Assembly (NCBI RefSeq): GCF_040362915.1
Contig: NZ_AP029612.1
Coordinates: 2,046,001-2,110,000, forward strand
From: Sediminibacterium sp. KACHI17
Lineage (GTDB): Bacteria > Bacteroidota > Bacteroidia > Chitinophagales > Chitinophagaceae
Direction: 5' to 3'
Length of the DNA: 64,000 nt
The position numbers and the translations under genes were made by a program. The notes under the pieces were generated by a model, which made no database searches, was not told where the DNA came from, and saw nothing but the letters and a program-made list of their open reading frames with translations. Below, piece by piece: positions 33,956 through 42,907 of this stretch; the stretch's first letter is position 1, and each line of letters starts with the position of its first letter.

Positions 33956-35407
33956 ATGAATACAAAAAAGCCTACTCAGATCACCATTGCCAGAGGCGAT
34001 GGGATCGGTCCGGAGATCATGGACGCAACGCTTCGAATCTTAACAGCCGCTGGTGCTGATCTTGAAATTGAAGAGATTGAAATAGGTGAAAAGATTTATC
34101 AGCAAGGTCATTCAGCAGGAATTCTACCTGAAGCCTGGGACAGTTTGAGAAAAACCAGGGTATTCTTAAAAGCACCCATCACAACACCACAAGGTGGCGG
34201 ATTCAAGAGTCTGAATGTAACTACCAGAAAAGTACTGGGTTTATTCGCCAATGTTAGACCCTGTGTTTCTTATCATCCTTTTGTAGATACCAAACATCCG
34301 GAAATGGATGTTGTGATCATCCGCGAAAACGAAGAGGATCTCTATGCAGGTATTGAGCACCAGCAAACAGATGAGGTATATCAATGTCTTAAATTGATAT
34401 CACGCCCGGGAACAGAAAAGATCATTCGTTATGCTTTTGAATATGCGAAAGCTTATAACCGAAAAAAAGTGACCTGTTTCACAAAAGACAATATCATGAA
34501 AATGACTGATGGTCTTTTTCATAAAGTATTTGATGAGATTGGCAACGAGTATCCGGATATTGAAAAAGAACACTGGATCGTGGACATTGGTGCGGCTAAA
34601 CTGGCAGATACCCCTGAAAAGTTTGATGTCATTGTAATGCCCAACCTATATGGCGATATTCTCAGCGATGTTGCTGCACAAATAACAGGATCTGTAGGCT
34701 TAGCAGGCAGCGCCAATATCGGCGATGGATTTGCCATGTTTGAAGCCATTCATGGATCAGCACCGAGGATCGCAGGAATGAATAAAGCAAATCCTTCAGG
34801 TCTTTTATTAGGAGCCATTCAAATGTTGGTACATATTGGTCAACAAGATGTGGCTGAAAAAATTCAAAATGCCTGGTTACGTACACTGGAAGATGGAATG
34901 CATACCTATGATATTTTCAAAGAAAATCTTTCAAAGGCAAGACTGGGGACCAAAGAATTCGCAGATGCTGTCATTGAGCGACTAGGACAAAAACCACAGC
35001 AACTGAAGCCCATCAGCTATTCAAATCAATCCGCCAATTTCAAGATCACATTGAAACCACAGCAGGAAGTTGTAAAGAAACTGGTAGGTGTAGATGTATT
35101 CATCTGCTCAAAACAAAGAGACCCTGAATCACTTGCAAAACGATTACAGGTTTCCAACAGCGATGAACTAAAACTAAGCATGATAACCAACAGAGGTACC
35201 AAAGTATGGCCCGATGGATTCCCGGAAACATTCTGTACTGACCACTGGCGTTGCAGATTCAAACCCAATAACGCTTCCAAGATCAACTATGCAGATGTAC
35301 TCACATTGATGAAAAGTATCCATGAAACAGATCTTGAGATCATCAAAACAGAAAATCTGTATGAATTCGATGGTGTTGCCGGATATACCGCTGCACAAGG
35401 ACAATAA
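33956..35407 (+). CDS. icd: NADP-type isocitrate dehydrogenase, long Thermus/Rickettsia-like form
   Basis: 483 residues from the ATG at 33956 (MNTKKPTQITIARGDGIGPE). The first 340 residues are the beta-decarboxylating dehydrogenase core: KAPITTPQGGGFKSLNVTTRK, ENEEDLYAGIEH, KDNIMKMTDG and PNLYGDILSD with the metal Asp residues. The extra C-terminal 140 residues, including GVDVFICSKQRD, match the extension of Thermus thermophilus IDH. It oxidises isocitrate to 2-oxoglutarate in the TCA cycle. Cofactor preference is inferred from the family. A small coiled-coil gene follows after 20 bases on the same strand. Confidence 0.92.
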   Translation: MNTKKPTQITIARGDGIGPEIMDATLRILTAAGADLEIEEIEIGEKIYQQGHSAGILPEAWDSLRKTRVFLKAPITTPQGGGFKSLNVTTRKVLGLFANVRPCVSYHPFVDTKHPEMDVVIIRENEEDLYAGIEHQQTDEVYQCLKLISRPGTEKIIRYAFEYAKAYNRKKVTCFTKDNIMKMTDGLFHKVFDEIGNEYPDIEKEHWIVDIGAAKLADTPEKFDVIVMPNLYGDILSDVAAQITGSVGLAGSANIGDGFAMFEAIHGSAPRIAGMNKANPSGLLLGAIQMLVHIGQQDVAEKIQNAWLRTLEDGMHTYDIFKENLSKARLGTKEFADAVIERLGQKPQQLKPISYSNQSANFKITLKPQQEVVKKLVGVDVFICSKQRDPESLAKRLQVSNSDELKLSMITNRGTKVWPDGFPETFCTDHWRCRFKPNNASKINYADVLTLMKSIHETDLEIIKTENLYEFDGVAGYTAAQGQ

Positions 35408-35427
35408 CACACACCAAATCACTTTAT

Positions 35428-35679
35428 ATGAAACAACAATTAATGGATGGTCGTTTCACAAAACAAGAAGCTCTACATATCTTATCTGCTTTGTATGGAG
35501 CCAAGATCGGGTTTCATGAGGAGAAGATCAGAACTACAGAGATGAATGAAGAAGATATCAAACACTCTGAAAAAAAGATCAAGCAATTGCAGCAAACATT
35601 TTCAGAGTTGAGATATAAAATTCAGTCCAACAAAAATGAGGTGCTGGATATTCATGCAGCGATCGAAGTAGCACTATAA
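35428..35679 (+). CDS. Small coiled-coil protein, unknown
   Basis: 83 residues, almost entirely helical and charged (EEDIKHSEKKIKQLQQTFSEL), with no Cys, membrane segment or known domain. It follows icd by 20 bases and ends in a strong terminator, so it is probably co-transcribed with icd. The codon pattern and clean start/stop support a real gene. I cannot name a function. Confidence 0.65.
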   Translation: MKQQLMDGRFTKQEALHILSALYGAKIGFHEEKIRTTEMNEEDIKHSEKKIKQLQQTFSELRYKIQSNKNEVLDIHAAIEVAL

Positions 35680-35680
35680 A

Positions 35681-35708
35681 AAAAGGGCTGATACAAATCA
35701 GCCCTTTT
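35681..35708. terminator. Bidirectional terminator between the small gene and metF
   Basis: AAAAGGGCTGAT, loop ACAA, ATCAGCCCTTTT: a perfect 12-pair stem with A and T runs on both sides, between convergent genes. Confidence 0.9.
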
Positions 35709-35709
35709 T

Positions 35710-36663
35710 TTATACCAATTCTTTTACAACATTCCAGATCACTTTAGGTTTTCCTAAAGTATAGTAGTGTAGTACAGGTACTCCAAATTCTTTTAATTCC
35801 TTAGATTGCTGAACCAGCCATTCAGTTCCTACCTGCTCACACTCTGCATCGGTCTTGCATTTCATGATAGCATTGGAAAGATCTGATGGAATATCGACAT
35901 GAAATATTCTGGGAAGTACTGACAATTGCTTTTTATTCGTCAATGGTTTTAAGCCCGGAATGATCGGAACATTGATCCCCATTGCTTTACAGGAGTTCAC
36001 GAAATCAAAGAATTTCTGATTATCAAAAAACATTTGAGTCATGATATATTCTGCTCCGGCATCAACTTTCTGTTTTAATTTTTGCAGATCGATATCCAGA
36101 TTGGGTGCTTCAAAATGTTTTTCAGGATACCCTGCTACACCGATACAGAATTTTGTTTTACCACCATTTTTTATATCATCGTCTAGGTAAATACCATTGT
36201 TCATATTATTGATTTGCTGTAACAAATCAATCGCATAATGATTACCGCCTACTTCAGGTTCAAAAGAAGCTTCATTTTTAGCAGCGTCGCCCCTTAGTGC
36301 CAGTACATTATCAATACCTAAGAAATCAAGGTCGATCAAGGCATCTTCTGTTTCACGCTTGGTGAAACCACCGCAAATGATATGGGGAACTGCATCTACC
36401 TGATAATGGTTCATGATGGCCGCACAAATACCTACTGTGCCCGGACGTTTTCTGACTTCTACTTTTTCGAATGTGCCATCTCCCTTTTTCTTGAACATGG
36501 TTTCACTTCGATGGTAGGTAACATTGATCCATGATGGCTTAAACTCCATCAAAGGATCCAGATGGTCATAAAGCGATACAATGGTCTTACCTTTTAATGG
36601 AGGCAATACCTCAAAAGAAATCAGCGTATCTTTTGCCTGCTGTATATGTTCTGTAATTTTCAT
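35710..36663 (-). CDS. metF: 5,10-methylenetetrahydrofolate reductase
   Basis: 317 residues, a bacterial MetF with a TIM-barrel and FAD. Signatures: ISFEVLPPLKG (catalytic Glu), the folate-site ALRGDA motif, and the FAD part GAEYIMTQMFFDNQKFFDF. It makes 5-methyl-THF for methionine synthesis. No metH or other methionine gene is adjacent and no SAM riboswitch fits in the 132-base spacer to lptB. The stop is within the T tail of the bidirectional terminator. Confidence 0.95.
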   Translation of the reverse strand: MKITEHIQQAKDTLISFEVLPPLKGKTIVSLYDHLDPLMEFKPSWINVTYHRSETMFKKKGDGTFEKVEVRKRPGTVGICAAIMNHYQVDAVPHIICGGFTKRETEDALIDLDFLGIDNVLALRGDAAKNEASFEPEVGGNHYAIDLLQQINNMNNGIYLDDDIKNGGKTKFCIGVAGYPEKHFEAPNLDIDLQKLKQKVDAGAEYIMTQMFFDNQKFFDFVNSCKAMGINVPIIPGLKPLTNKKQLSVLPRIFHVDIPSDLSNAIMKCKTDAECEQVGTEWLVQQSKELKEFGVPVLHYYTLGKPKVIWNVVKELV

Positions 36664-36771
36664 GATTGCTTACTTGCTGGGTATTAAACTGCTGCAATAT
36701 ACAGCCTTGTCAGCGTTACAAAAACATCTGTTAATACCTAGTATGCTTTATGGCATGCAAAACAGATGCCT

Positions 36772-36779
36772 TAGTTTTG
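36772..36779 (+). promoter_or_regulatory. Candidate TAnnTTTG promoter box for lptB
   Basis: TAGTTTTG, full match, ending 16 bases before the TTG start at 36796. It contains an in-frame stop (TAG), so the gene cannot begin earlier, and the TTG is the only available start. Confidence 0.5.
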
Positions 36780-36795
36780 TAGAAAATCATCCCAC

Positions 36796-37575
36796 TTGAA
36801 TATTACGATACATACCAAAGACCTGCTTAAGAGTTACAAAGGAAGAACCGTTGTAAACAATGTAAGTATTGAAGTTCGCCAGGGTGAGATCGTGGGGTTA
36901 CTGGGGCCCAACGGAGCCGGCAAAACCACTACTTTTTATATGGTAGTAGGCCTGATCAAACCGGATGAAGGAAGTGTATTCCTGAATGATATAGATATTA
37001 CACGTTTGCCCATGTACAAAAGGGCACAAATGGGCATAGGTTATTTGCCGCAGGAAGCCAGTGTTTTCAGAAGCCTGAGTGTAGAAGACAATATTCTATC
37101 TGTACTGGAAATGACCAAGCTCACCAAACAAGAGCGTCTCACTAAGCTGGAACAGTTATTGGATGAATTCAACCTGCATCATGTCAGAAAAAACAATGGT
37201 GACAGTTTAAGCGGTGGTGAGCGAAGAAGAACAGAGATCGCCCGTGCTTTGGCAGTAGACCCCAAATTCATTTTATTGGATGAACCTTTTGCCGGTGTCG
37301 ATCCGATCGCCGTGGAAGATATTCAAGGGGTAGTAGCCCGATTGAAGTATAAGAATATTGGTATTCTGATCACAGACCACAATGTGAATGAAACCCTCTC
37401 TATTTGCGATCGTGCTTATCTGTTGATCGAGGGTAAGATATTTAAACACGGATCCGCAGAACAATTGGCGGATGATGAACAAGTGAGGCGTCTCTATCTG
37501 GGTACAAATTTTGAGTTACGCAGAAAAGACTGGATCATTGAAATGGGCAAAACACATACAGCTCCTGCAGAATAG
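36796..37575 (+). CDS. lptB: LPS export ABC ATPase LptB (TTG start)
   Basis: 259 residues. Walker A is GPNGAGKTT, the signature LSGGERRR and Walker B FILLDEP; the H-loop is ILITDHNV. The wording [25 protein letters not shown] is diagnostic for LptB, which powers lipopolysaccharide extraction from the inner membrane with LptFG. The start is TTG: an in-frame stop lies 24 bases upstream and no ATG precedes the P-loop region. A rare start may keep expression low. No other lpt gene is adjacent. Confidence 0.93.
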   Translation: MNITIHTKDLLKSYKGRTVVNNVSIEVRQGEIVGLLGPNGAGKTTTFYMVVGLIKPDEGSVFLNDIDITRLPMYKRAQMGIGYLPQEASVFRSLSVEDNILSVLEMTKLTKQERLTKLEQLLDEFNLHHVRKNNGDSLSGGERRRTEIARALAVDPKFILLDEPFAGVDPIAVEDIQGVVARLKYKNIGILITDHNVNETLSICDRAYLLIEGKIFKHGSAEQLADDEQVRRLYLGTNFELRRKDWIIEMGKTHTAPAE

Positions 37576-37641
37576 TATTGTCAACTTAGCATCACACATT
37601 AGCATTTTTCACGGGTATTCCTTATTTTGCTGACATCAACC

Positions 37642-39156
37642 ATGAAACTGCTCAGTCCCGCGATATCCCGTTTGGCCCGCTTCAGGCATTGGCGCATTGA
37701 ACAATGGGTGACTGATCCAATAGCAGCACAACGTGAAGTGTTACAAGACCTCGTCACACACGGACAATATACCGAGATCGGCAGAAAATATGGTTTCACC
37801 TCTCTATTTAACATTCGAAAATTCAAGGCTGCAGTACCCATCCATGAATATGATGACCTGAAACCATACATCGAAAGATTGATGCAGGGCGAACAGAATC
37901 TTTTATGGAATACACCCGTGAACTGGTTCGCAAAAAGTAGTGGTACCACCAGTGATAAAAGCAAGTTCATCCCTATCACACAAGAAAGTTTGGAAGATTG
38001 CCATTATCAGGGCGCAAAAGATGTTTTGACTTTATACTATCACCAGCGAAATGAAAGTGATCTGTTGACAGGAAAGGGATTGGTCATCGGTGGCAGTCAT
38101 CAGATCAGTAAGGTGAATGAAGAAGTAAATTATGGTGACCTTAGCGCCGTACTATTACAAAATACACCCATCTGGGCCAACTGGATCAGAACACCTGACT
38201 TATCCATTGCGTTGATGGATGAATGGGAAGAGAAAATTGAAAAATTAGCACAGTCTACGATACCCGAACCTGTTACTTCAATATCTGGAGTACCCACATG
38301 GACATTGGTACTCATCAAAAGAATATTAGAGATCACGGGTAAGCAAACCCTTAAGGAAGTGTGGCCAGGATTAGAGCTCTACATACACGGCGGTGTTTCA
38401 TTTACGCCCTATCGTGAACAGTTTGAAAGATTGATTGGAGACGGTTGTACTTACTTGGAAATGTACAATGCCAGCGAAGGATTTTTTGCAGCGCAGGATG
38501 ATCCGAAGGAAGAAGGAATGTTATTGTTTCTGAATCATGGTATTTTCTATGAATTCATGCCGGTGGAAGAATACGGCAAAAAAGATCCGATGACCATTGG
38601 TCTGGATAAAGTTCAGATCGGAAAAAATTATGCATTGGTCATCAGTACCAATGGTGGTCTGTGGCGTTACCTCGTTGGAGATACTATTCAGTTCACTTCA
38701 CTATATCCTTTTAGAATCAAAGTAAGTGGCAGGCTCAAACAATACATCAATGCATTTGGTGAAGAAGTGATCGCTGATAATAGCGATAAAGCCATTGCTA
38801 TGGCTTGTGAAAAAACAGGGTTATTTGTAAAGGATTACACTGCTGCGCCTGTATATTTTGGTGATCATAGTAAAGGTGCGCATGAATGGTTGATCGAGTT
38901 TGAGCAATCACCTTCTTCTACAGATCAGTTTGCGTATGAACTGGATTGTGCATTGAAAGCATTGAACAGCGATTATGAAGCGAAGCGATATAAAGACATA
39001 GCATTAACCCTTCCAAATGTAATTGCAGTTCCCCAAGGATTATTTCATCAATGGCTCAAAAGCAAAGGGAAGCTGGGCGGACAGCACAAAGTGCCTCGCT
39101 TGAGTAATGACAGAAAATACATCGATGATATCAAAATGATGATGCATCAACACTAA
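37642..39156 (+). CDS. GH3-like acyl-acid amido synthetase family protein
   Basis: 504 residues from the ATG at 37642; an earlier TTG is in frame but adds nothing. It belongs to the GH3 family, known from plant auxin- and jasmonate-conjugating enzymes: FAKSSGTTSDKSKFIPIT is the ATP-binding loop, YNASEGFFAAQD and LWRYLVGDTIQFTS the next motifs. GH3 enzymes adenylate a carboxylate and pass it to an amino acid. The bacterial substrate is unknown. It lies between lptB and fabG on the same strand, with 66- and 71-base gaps. Confidence 0.87.
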   Translation: MKLLSPAISRLARFRHWRIEQWVTDPIAAQREVLQDLVTHGQYTEIGRKYGFTSLFNIRKFKAAVPIHEYDDLKPYIERLMQGEQNLLWNTPVNWFAKSSGTTSDKSKFIPITQESLEDCHYQGAKDVLTLYYHQRNESDLLTGKGLVIGGSHQISKVNEEVNYGDLSAVLLQNTPIWANWIRTPDLSIALMDEWEEKIEKLAQSTIPEPVTSISGVPTWTLVLIKRILEITGKQTLKEVWPGLELYIHGGVSFTPYREQFERLIGDGCTYLEMYNASEGFFAAQDDPKEEGMLLFLNHGIFYEFMPVEEYGKKDPMTIGLDKVQIGKNYALVISTNGGLWRYLVGDTIQFTSLYPFRIKVSGRLKQYINAFGEEVIADNSDKAIAMACEKTGLFVKDYTAAPVYFGDHSKGAHEWLIEFEQSPSSTDQFAYELDCALKALNSDYEAKRYKDIALTLPNVIAVPQGLFHQWLKSKGKLGGQHKVPRLSNDRKYIDDIKMMMHQH

Positions 39157-39227
39157 TATTCAAAGAACCCACTTACAACATCTCTGATAAATTCATTTTA
39201 TTTGTAGCTGTTATCAAAAGAATCAAC

Positions 39228-39983
39228 ATGAAACTACTTGAAGGAAAAGTATCCATTGTTACCGGTGCTGCAAGAGGAATTGGTGCAGCCATAGCATTAA
39301 AACTTGCTGAGCAAGGCAGTCATATCGCATTTACGTATGTTAGCGACAGTAGTGCAGAAAAAGCCGCAGCTTTGGAAGCAGAATTAAAAGCTTTGGGTGT
39401 AAATGCCAAAGCCTGGAAAAGTAATGCCGGTGAGTTTGCAGAATGCGAAAGCTTTGTGAATGAAGTCATCAAAGAATTTGGTACGGTAGATGTTTGCGTG
39501 AACAATGCGGGTATTTCAAAAGACAATCTTTTGCTTCGCATGACAGCTGAACAATGGGATGATGTCATGGATATCAACCTCAAAAGTGTCTTTAATATGA
39601 CCAAGCAGGTTATACGTCCCATGATGAAAGCCAAAAATGGCAGCATCATTAACATGAGTTCAATCATCGGTATCAGAGGTAATGCCGGACAAAGCAGTTA
39701 TGCGGCCAGCAAAGCTGGTATCATTGGTTTTACAAAGTCTGTTGCACATGAGCTCGGCAGTAGAAATATCCGTTGCAATGCCATTGCACCGGGGTTTATT
39801 GAAACCGATATGACCCATTACCTGAAAGATGGTGAAGGAGCAGCCGAGTTTTTAAAGAAGATTCCTTTGGGAAGATTTGGAAAGACAGAAGAAATTGCAA
39901 ATACCACGCTCTTTTTGGCAAGTGATATGAGTAGTTATATCACAGGCCAGGTATTGAGTGCTTGTGGTGGTCTGAATATCTAA
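39228..39983 (+). CDS. fabG: 3-oxoacyl-[acyl-carrier-protein] reductase
   Basis: 251 residues. Cofactor turn TGAARGIGAA, NNAGISKDNLLLRM (a wording typical of FabG), catalytic Ser and Tyr-Lys in NMSSIIGIRGNAGQSSYAASK and the closing PGFIETDMT. It reduces beta-ketoacyl-ACP with NADPH in fatty acid elongation. It is apart from other fab genes, which is common in this phylum; a paralogue with another role cannot be excluded. A hairpin terminator follows. Confidence 0.9.
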   Translation: MKLLEGKVSIVTGAARGIGAAIALKLAEQGSHIAFTYVSDSSAEKAAALEAELKALGVNAKAWKSNAGEFAECESFVNEVIKEFGTVDVCVNNAGISKDNLLLRMTAEQWDDVMDINLKSVFNMTKQVIRPMMKAKNGSIINMSSIIGIRGNAGQSSYAASKAGIIGFTKSVAHELGSRNIRCNAIAPGFIETDMTHYLKDGEGAAEFLKKIPLGRFGKTEEIANTTLFLASDMSSYITGQVLSACGGLNI

Positions 39984-40008
39984 TCCTTTTACTGAATTGA
40001 TATCTTTC

Positions 40009-40045
40009 AAGCCGCTATCGATCCACTCAAGATAGCGGCTTTATT
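40009..40045 (+). terminator. Terminator after fabG
   Basis: AAGCCGCTATC, loop of 11 bases, GATAGCGGCTT then TATT: an 11-pair perfect stem 25 bases past the fabG stop. The T tail is short. Confidence 0.7.
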
Positions 40046-40185
40046 CCCCTATTTATATAGACTTCTCACCGAAACGGGTTTAGAAATAATTTTAATTCCC
40101 TGATTTTCAGTATTTTAGAGGAATTGTTTCGGCTTATTTTTTTGTTAAACAAATGTTTAAGCTTGCAATTTGTTTAATCGCCTGT

Positions 40186-40193
40186 TACATTTG
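40186..40193 (+). promoter_or_regulatory. Candidate TAnnTTTG promoter box upstream of the SulP operon
   Basis: TACATTTG ends 9 bases before the ATG at 40203. A -33 CTTG lies 20 bases upstream (40162-40165). It supports the 40203 start of the small exported protein. Confidence 0.5.
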
Positions 40194-40202
40194 CAACTCT
40201 CT

Positions 40203-40499
40203 ATGGCTAAGCGAATTATAAATATTTTTCTGATACTCGTTTTGTCAGTACAGATACTTCCTGTTCAACAAATGGGAAAAATGCTGTACTGCAACCAGTT
40301 TACAGAGGAAATTCCACACAGCTTAGATCATAATCAGGAAAACGCAAAACAATCTGAATCAAAAAGCGATTTCATTTCTACTCCTGAATTAGCACTACTA
40401 TATGTGAATGGTTCTTCCAACTTAATTCGTCCAATTACATCAGATGTGATTCCGCAGAACCATACGAACGAGATTCATGTTCCCCCACCGAATTGCTGA
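40203..40499 (+). CDS. Small exported protein upstream of the SulP transporter
   Basis: 98 residues from the ATG at 40203; a TTG at 40170 overlaps the promoter region and is unlikely. N-terminal hydrophobic signal (MAKRIINIFLILVLSVQILP), then MLYCNQFTEEI, a polar middle rich in Gln, Asn and Ser, and a C-terminal HVPPPNC. I do not recognise the family. It precedes the SulP gene by 52 bases and probably shares its transcript. The layout (signal, single Cys, polar middle, His-Pro-Pro end) is echoed by the small protein at 19981. Confidence 0.6.
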   Translation: MAKRIINIFLILVLSVQILPVQQMGKMLYCNQFTEEIPHSLDHNQENAKQSESKSDFISTPELALLYVNGSSNLIRPITSDVIPQNHTNEIHVPPPNC

Positions 40500-40551
40500 T
40501 CCTATCCTCTAAGATTAGCAACTTTTACCTCTTCCTTAATTCAATCATTGC

Positions 40552-42126
40552 ATGAAGAAATATTTAAAGCATGCAGGTGCCGACGCATCTGCATCAATTG
40601 TTGTACTACTGGTAGCATTACCACTGTGTTTAGGTATTGCACTTGGTTCCGGAGCTCCCCTCTTTTCCGGAATTATTGCGGGCGTAGTAGGTGGTATCGT
40701 TATCGGTTTCTTGAGCGGGTCACAACTGAGCGTGAGCGGTCCGGCTGCCGGACTAACAGTTATTGTTGCAACAGCCATCACTAAGCTTCAGGTTTATGAA
40801 GCATTTTTACTGGCGGTTGTGATTGGAGGTTTGTTACAAGTTATTTTGGGATTCCTGAAAGCAGGTGTAATTGGGGATTATGTACCCAATGCTGTTATCA
40901 AAGGAATGTTAGCAGCGATTGGTTTGATCTTGATTCTGAAACAATTCCCGCACCTCATTGGCTACGATACCGATTTTGAAGGAGATGAATCCTTTATACA
41001 AGCAGATCATCAAAATACATTTACGGCTTTATTTGAAGCAGTGAAATATATCACTCCAACTGCATTGGTCATTGGAGTAATATCCATCTTACTGCTGATG
41101 TTTTGGGAAAGTAAATTCATCAAAACAAAAAAGTCATTGAAATTATTTCCGGGTGCATTGATCGTGGTATTGGTTGGAACTTTATTCAATGAATACCTGC
41201 GCTTATCCGGCAGCAGTTATGCATTGGAACAAAAACACCTGGTGACCTTACCTGTTGCTGAAAATGTAGGATCATTTTTATCCTTCTTTACATTCCCTGA
41301 TATTCAATTCCTGAAAAATCCAGACGTATGGATGTCAGGAATCACATTGGCAATTGTTGCCAGTCTGGAGACTTTATTGGGTATAGAAGCAGCAGATAAA
41401 CTAGACCCCCTGAAAAGAGTTACTCCAACCAACAGAGAACTCAAAGCACAAGGCATTGGCAATATGGTTTCAGGAATGATCGGTGGTCTACCACTTACCT
41501 CTGTTGTTGTACGAACCTCTGCTAATATTTCTGCAGGTGCCAAATCAAAAATGTCTACCATCTTACATGGTTCCATGATGTTGCTCTGCGTCATGTTCGT
41601 ACCAACTATTCTGAATAAGATCCCATTATGTGCACTGGCCGCTGTATTAATTTTTACAGGATATAAACTGGCCAAAGTTTCTTTGTTCAAAGAGTTTTAT
41701 GTAAAAGGATGGAATCAATTTGTGCCTTTTGTTGCTACAATAGCAGCAATTCTTCTCACAGATCTCCTGATCGGTATCCTTGTGGGAATTTGTGTGGCAT
41801 TATTCTTCCTAATAAGAAGTAATTTTAGATCGGCTGTAATGGTGGTGAATGATGATAATAATTATCTCATTCGTTTCAGAAAAGATGTTTCTTTTTTGAA
41901 TAAACCCATTGTAAAAAAGAAGCTGGAAGAAGTTCCTAAAAATGCTTTTGTAATCATAGATGCTGAAAGAGCTGATTTTATTGATAAGGATGTGATAGAA
42001 GAAGTGAATAATTTCTTATGCCACGCTCACTTGAAGAAGATCAGGGTTGAAGTGAAAACAGGTCAAGGCAGAGCCTCAAAAAATATATTTACCATCCCTC
42101 AAATCACTGAAGATGAAAATTTATGA
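40552..42126 (+). CDS. SulP-family anion transporter with STAS domain
   Basis: 524 residues. About 12-14 membrane segments start with SIVVLLVALPLCLGIALGSG, and the conserved GLPLTSVVVRTSANISAGAKSK block is present. A C-terminal STAS-like domain follows (FLNKPIVKKKLEEVP; AFVIIDAERADFIDKDVI). SulP proteins carry sulfate, bicarbonate or other anions. The carbonic anhydrase gene overlaps the end by 14 bases, as in BicA-like units, so bicarbonate is the likely substrate. That is inference from context. Confidence 0.92.
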   Translation: MKKYLKHAGADASASIVVLLVALPLCLGIALGSGAPLFSGIIAGVVGGIVIGFLSGSQLSVSGPAAGLTVIVATAITKLQVYEAFLLAVVIGGLLQVILGFLKAGVIGDYVPNAVIKGMLAAIGLILILKQFPHLIGYDTDFEGDESFIQADHQNTFTALFEAVKYITPTALVIGVISILLLMFWESKFIKTKKSLKLFPGALIVVLVGTLFNEYLRLSGSSYALEQKHLVTLPVAENVGSFLSFFTFPDIQFLKNPDVWMSGITLAIVASLETLLGIEAADKLDPLKRVTPTNRELKAQGIGNMVSGMIGGLPLTSVVVRTSANISAGAKSKMSTILHGSMMLLCVMFVPTILNKIPLCALAAVLIFTGYKLAKVSLFKEFYVKGWNQFVPFVATIAAILLTDLLIGILVGICVALFFLIRSNFRSAVMVVNDDNNYLIRFRKDVSFLNKPIVKKKLEEVPKNAFVIIDAERADFIDKDVIEEVNNFLCHAHLKKIRVEVKTGQGRASKNIFTIPQITEDENL

Positions 42127-42748
42127 AAAGTTACTCTTAGAAAACAAAGCCTGGGCAACTGAGAAAATACAGGATGATCCTGAATATTTCAGTCGTCTTG
42201 CCGATATACAAAAACCTGATTTTCTCTGGATCGGGTGTAGTGATAGTCGCGTACCTGCCAATGAGATCACCAATACGCAACCGGGTGAAATATTTGTACA
42301 TCGTAATATCGCCAACATGGTGGTACATACAGATGTTAACCTGTTAAGCGTTTTAGATTACGCCGTTACGCATTTGAAAGTAAAACATGTCATCGTTTGC
42401 GGACATTATGGTTGCGGTGGCGTTAAAGCTGCTATGACGAATCATGACTATAAGCAGGTATTGAATATGTGGTTACGTAATATCAAAGATGTATACCGAA
42501 TTCACAGAGACGAATTGAATAGCATGGCTGATGAGCAGCAAAAATTTGACCGACTGGTTGAACTGAATGTTCAGGAACAGGTAATTCACCTGGCCAAAAC
42601 ATCCATCATTCAAAGGGCCTGGAAAAATGAACAACGACCACACTTACATGGCTGGGTATATGGTTTGAAAGATGGTCTGATCAAACCTGTATTTGAAATG
42701 CCTGCCAATACCAATATTGATCATTTGTATGAGTACGATGATCTGTAA
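42113..42748 (+). CDS. Beta-class carbonic anhydrase
   Basis: 211 residues. Zinc ligands and catalytic pair: Cys42, Asp44 and Arg46 (GCSDSRVPA), His98 and Cys101 (CGHYGCGG). It interconverts CO2 and bicarbonate in the cytoplasm. The start overlaps the SulP stop by 14 bases, so translation is probably coupled. A hairpin follows the stop. Family sure. Confidence 0.95.
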   Translation: MKIYEKLLLENKAWATEKIQDDPEYFSRLADIQKPDFLWIGCSDSRVPANEITNTQPGEIFVHRNIANMVVHTDVNLLSVLDYAVTHLKVKHVIVCGHYGCGGVKAAMTNHDYKQVLNMWLRNIKDVYRIHRDELNSMADEQQKFDRLVELNVQEQVIHLAKTSIIQRAWKNEQRPHLHGWVYGLKDGLIKPVFEMPANTNIDHLYEYDDL

Positions 42749-42756
42749 ATTATCTA

Positions 42757-42790
42757 GGGGACAGGATATTTATTGTCCTGTTCCCGATTT
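42757..42790 (+). terminator. Terminator-like hairpin after the carbonic anhydrase gene
   Basis: GGG-ACAGGA, loop, TCCTGT-T-CCC with one bulged T, followed by GATTTT. It separates the carbonic anhydrase from the exporter operon. Confidence 0.6.
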
Positions 42791-42907
42791 TGGTTCTTAA
42801 ATATGCGTTAAAGACCTTATTTATCAGGCTTTGAGAGAACAATACGCTTAAAGTTCTGTTATAGAACGGGCTAAATTATTCATAACTTTCTTTGACAAAC
42901 AATCATT

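Noticed and set aside
36664-36795. SAM riboswitch upstream of metF
   Set aside because: The 132-base spacer is shared with lptB and shows no SAM-I or SAM-II core; only a small GGCAT/ATGCC hairpin is present.
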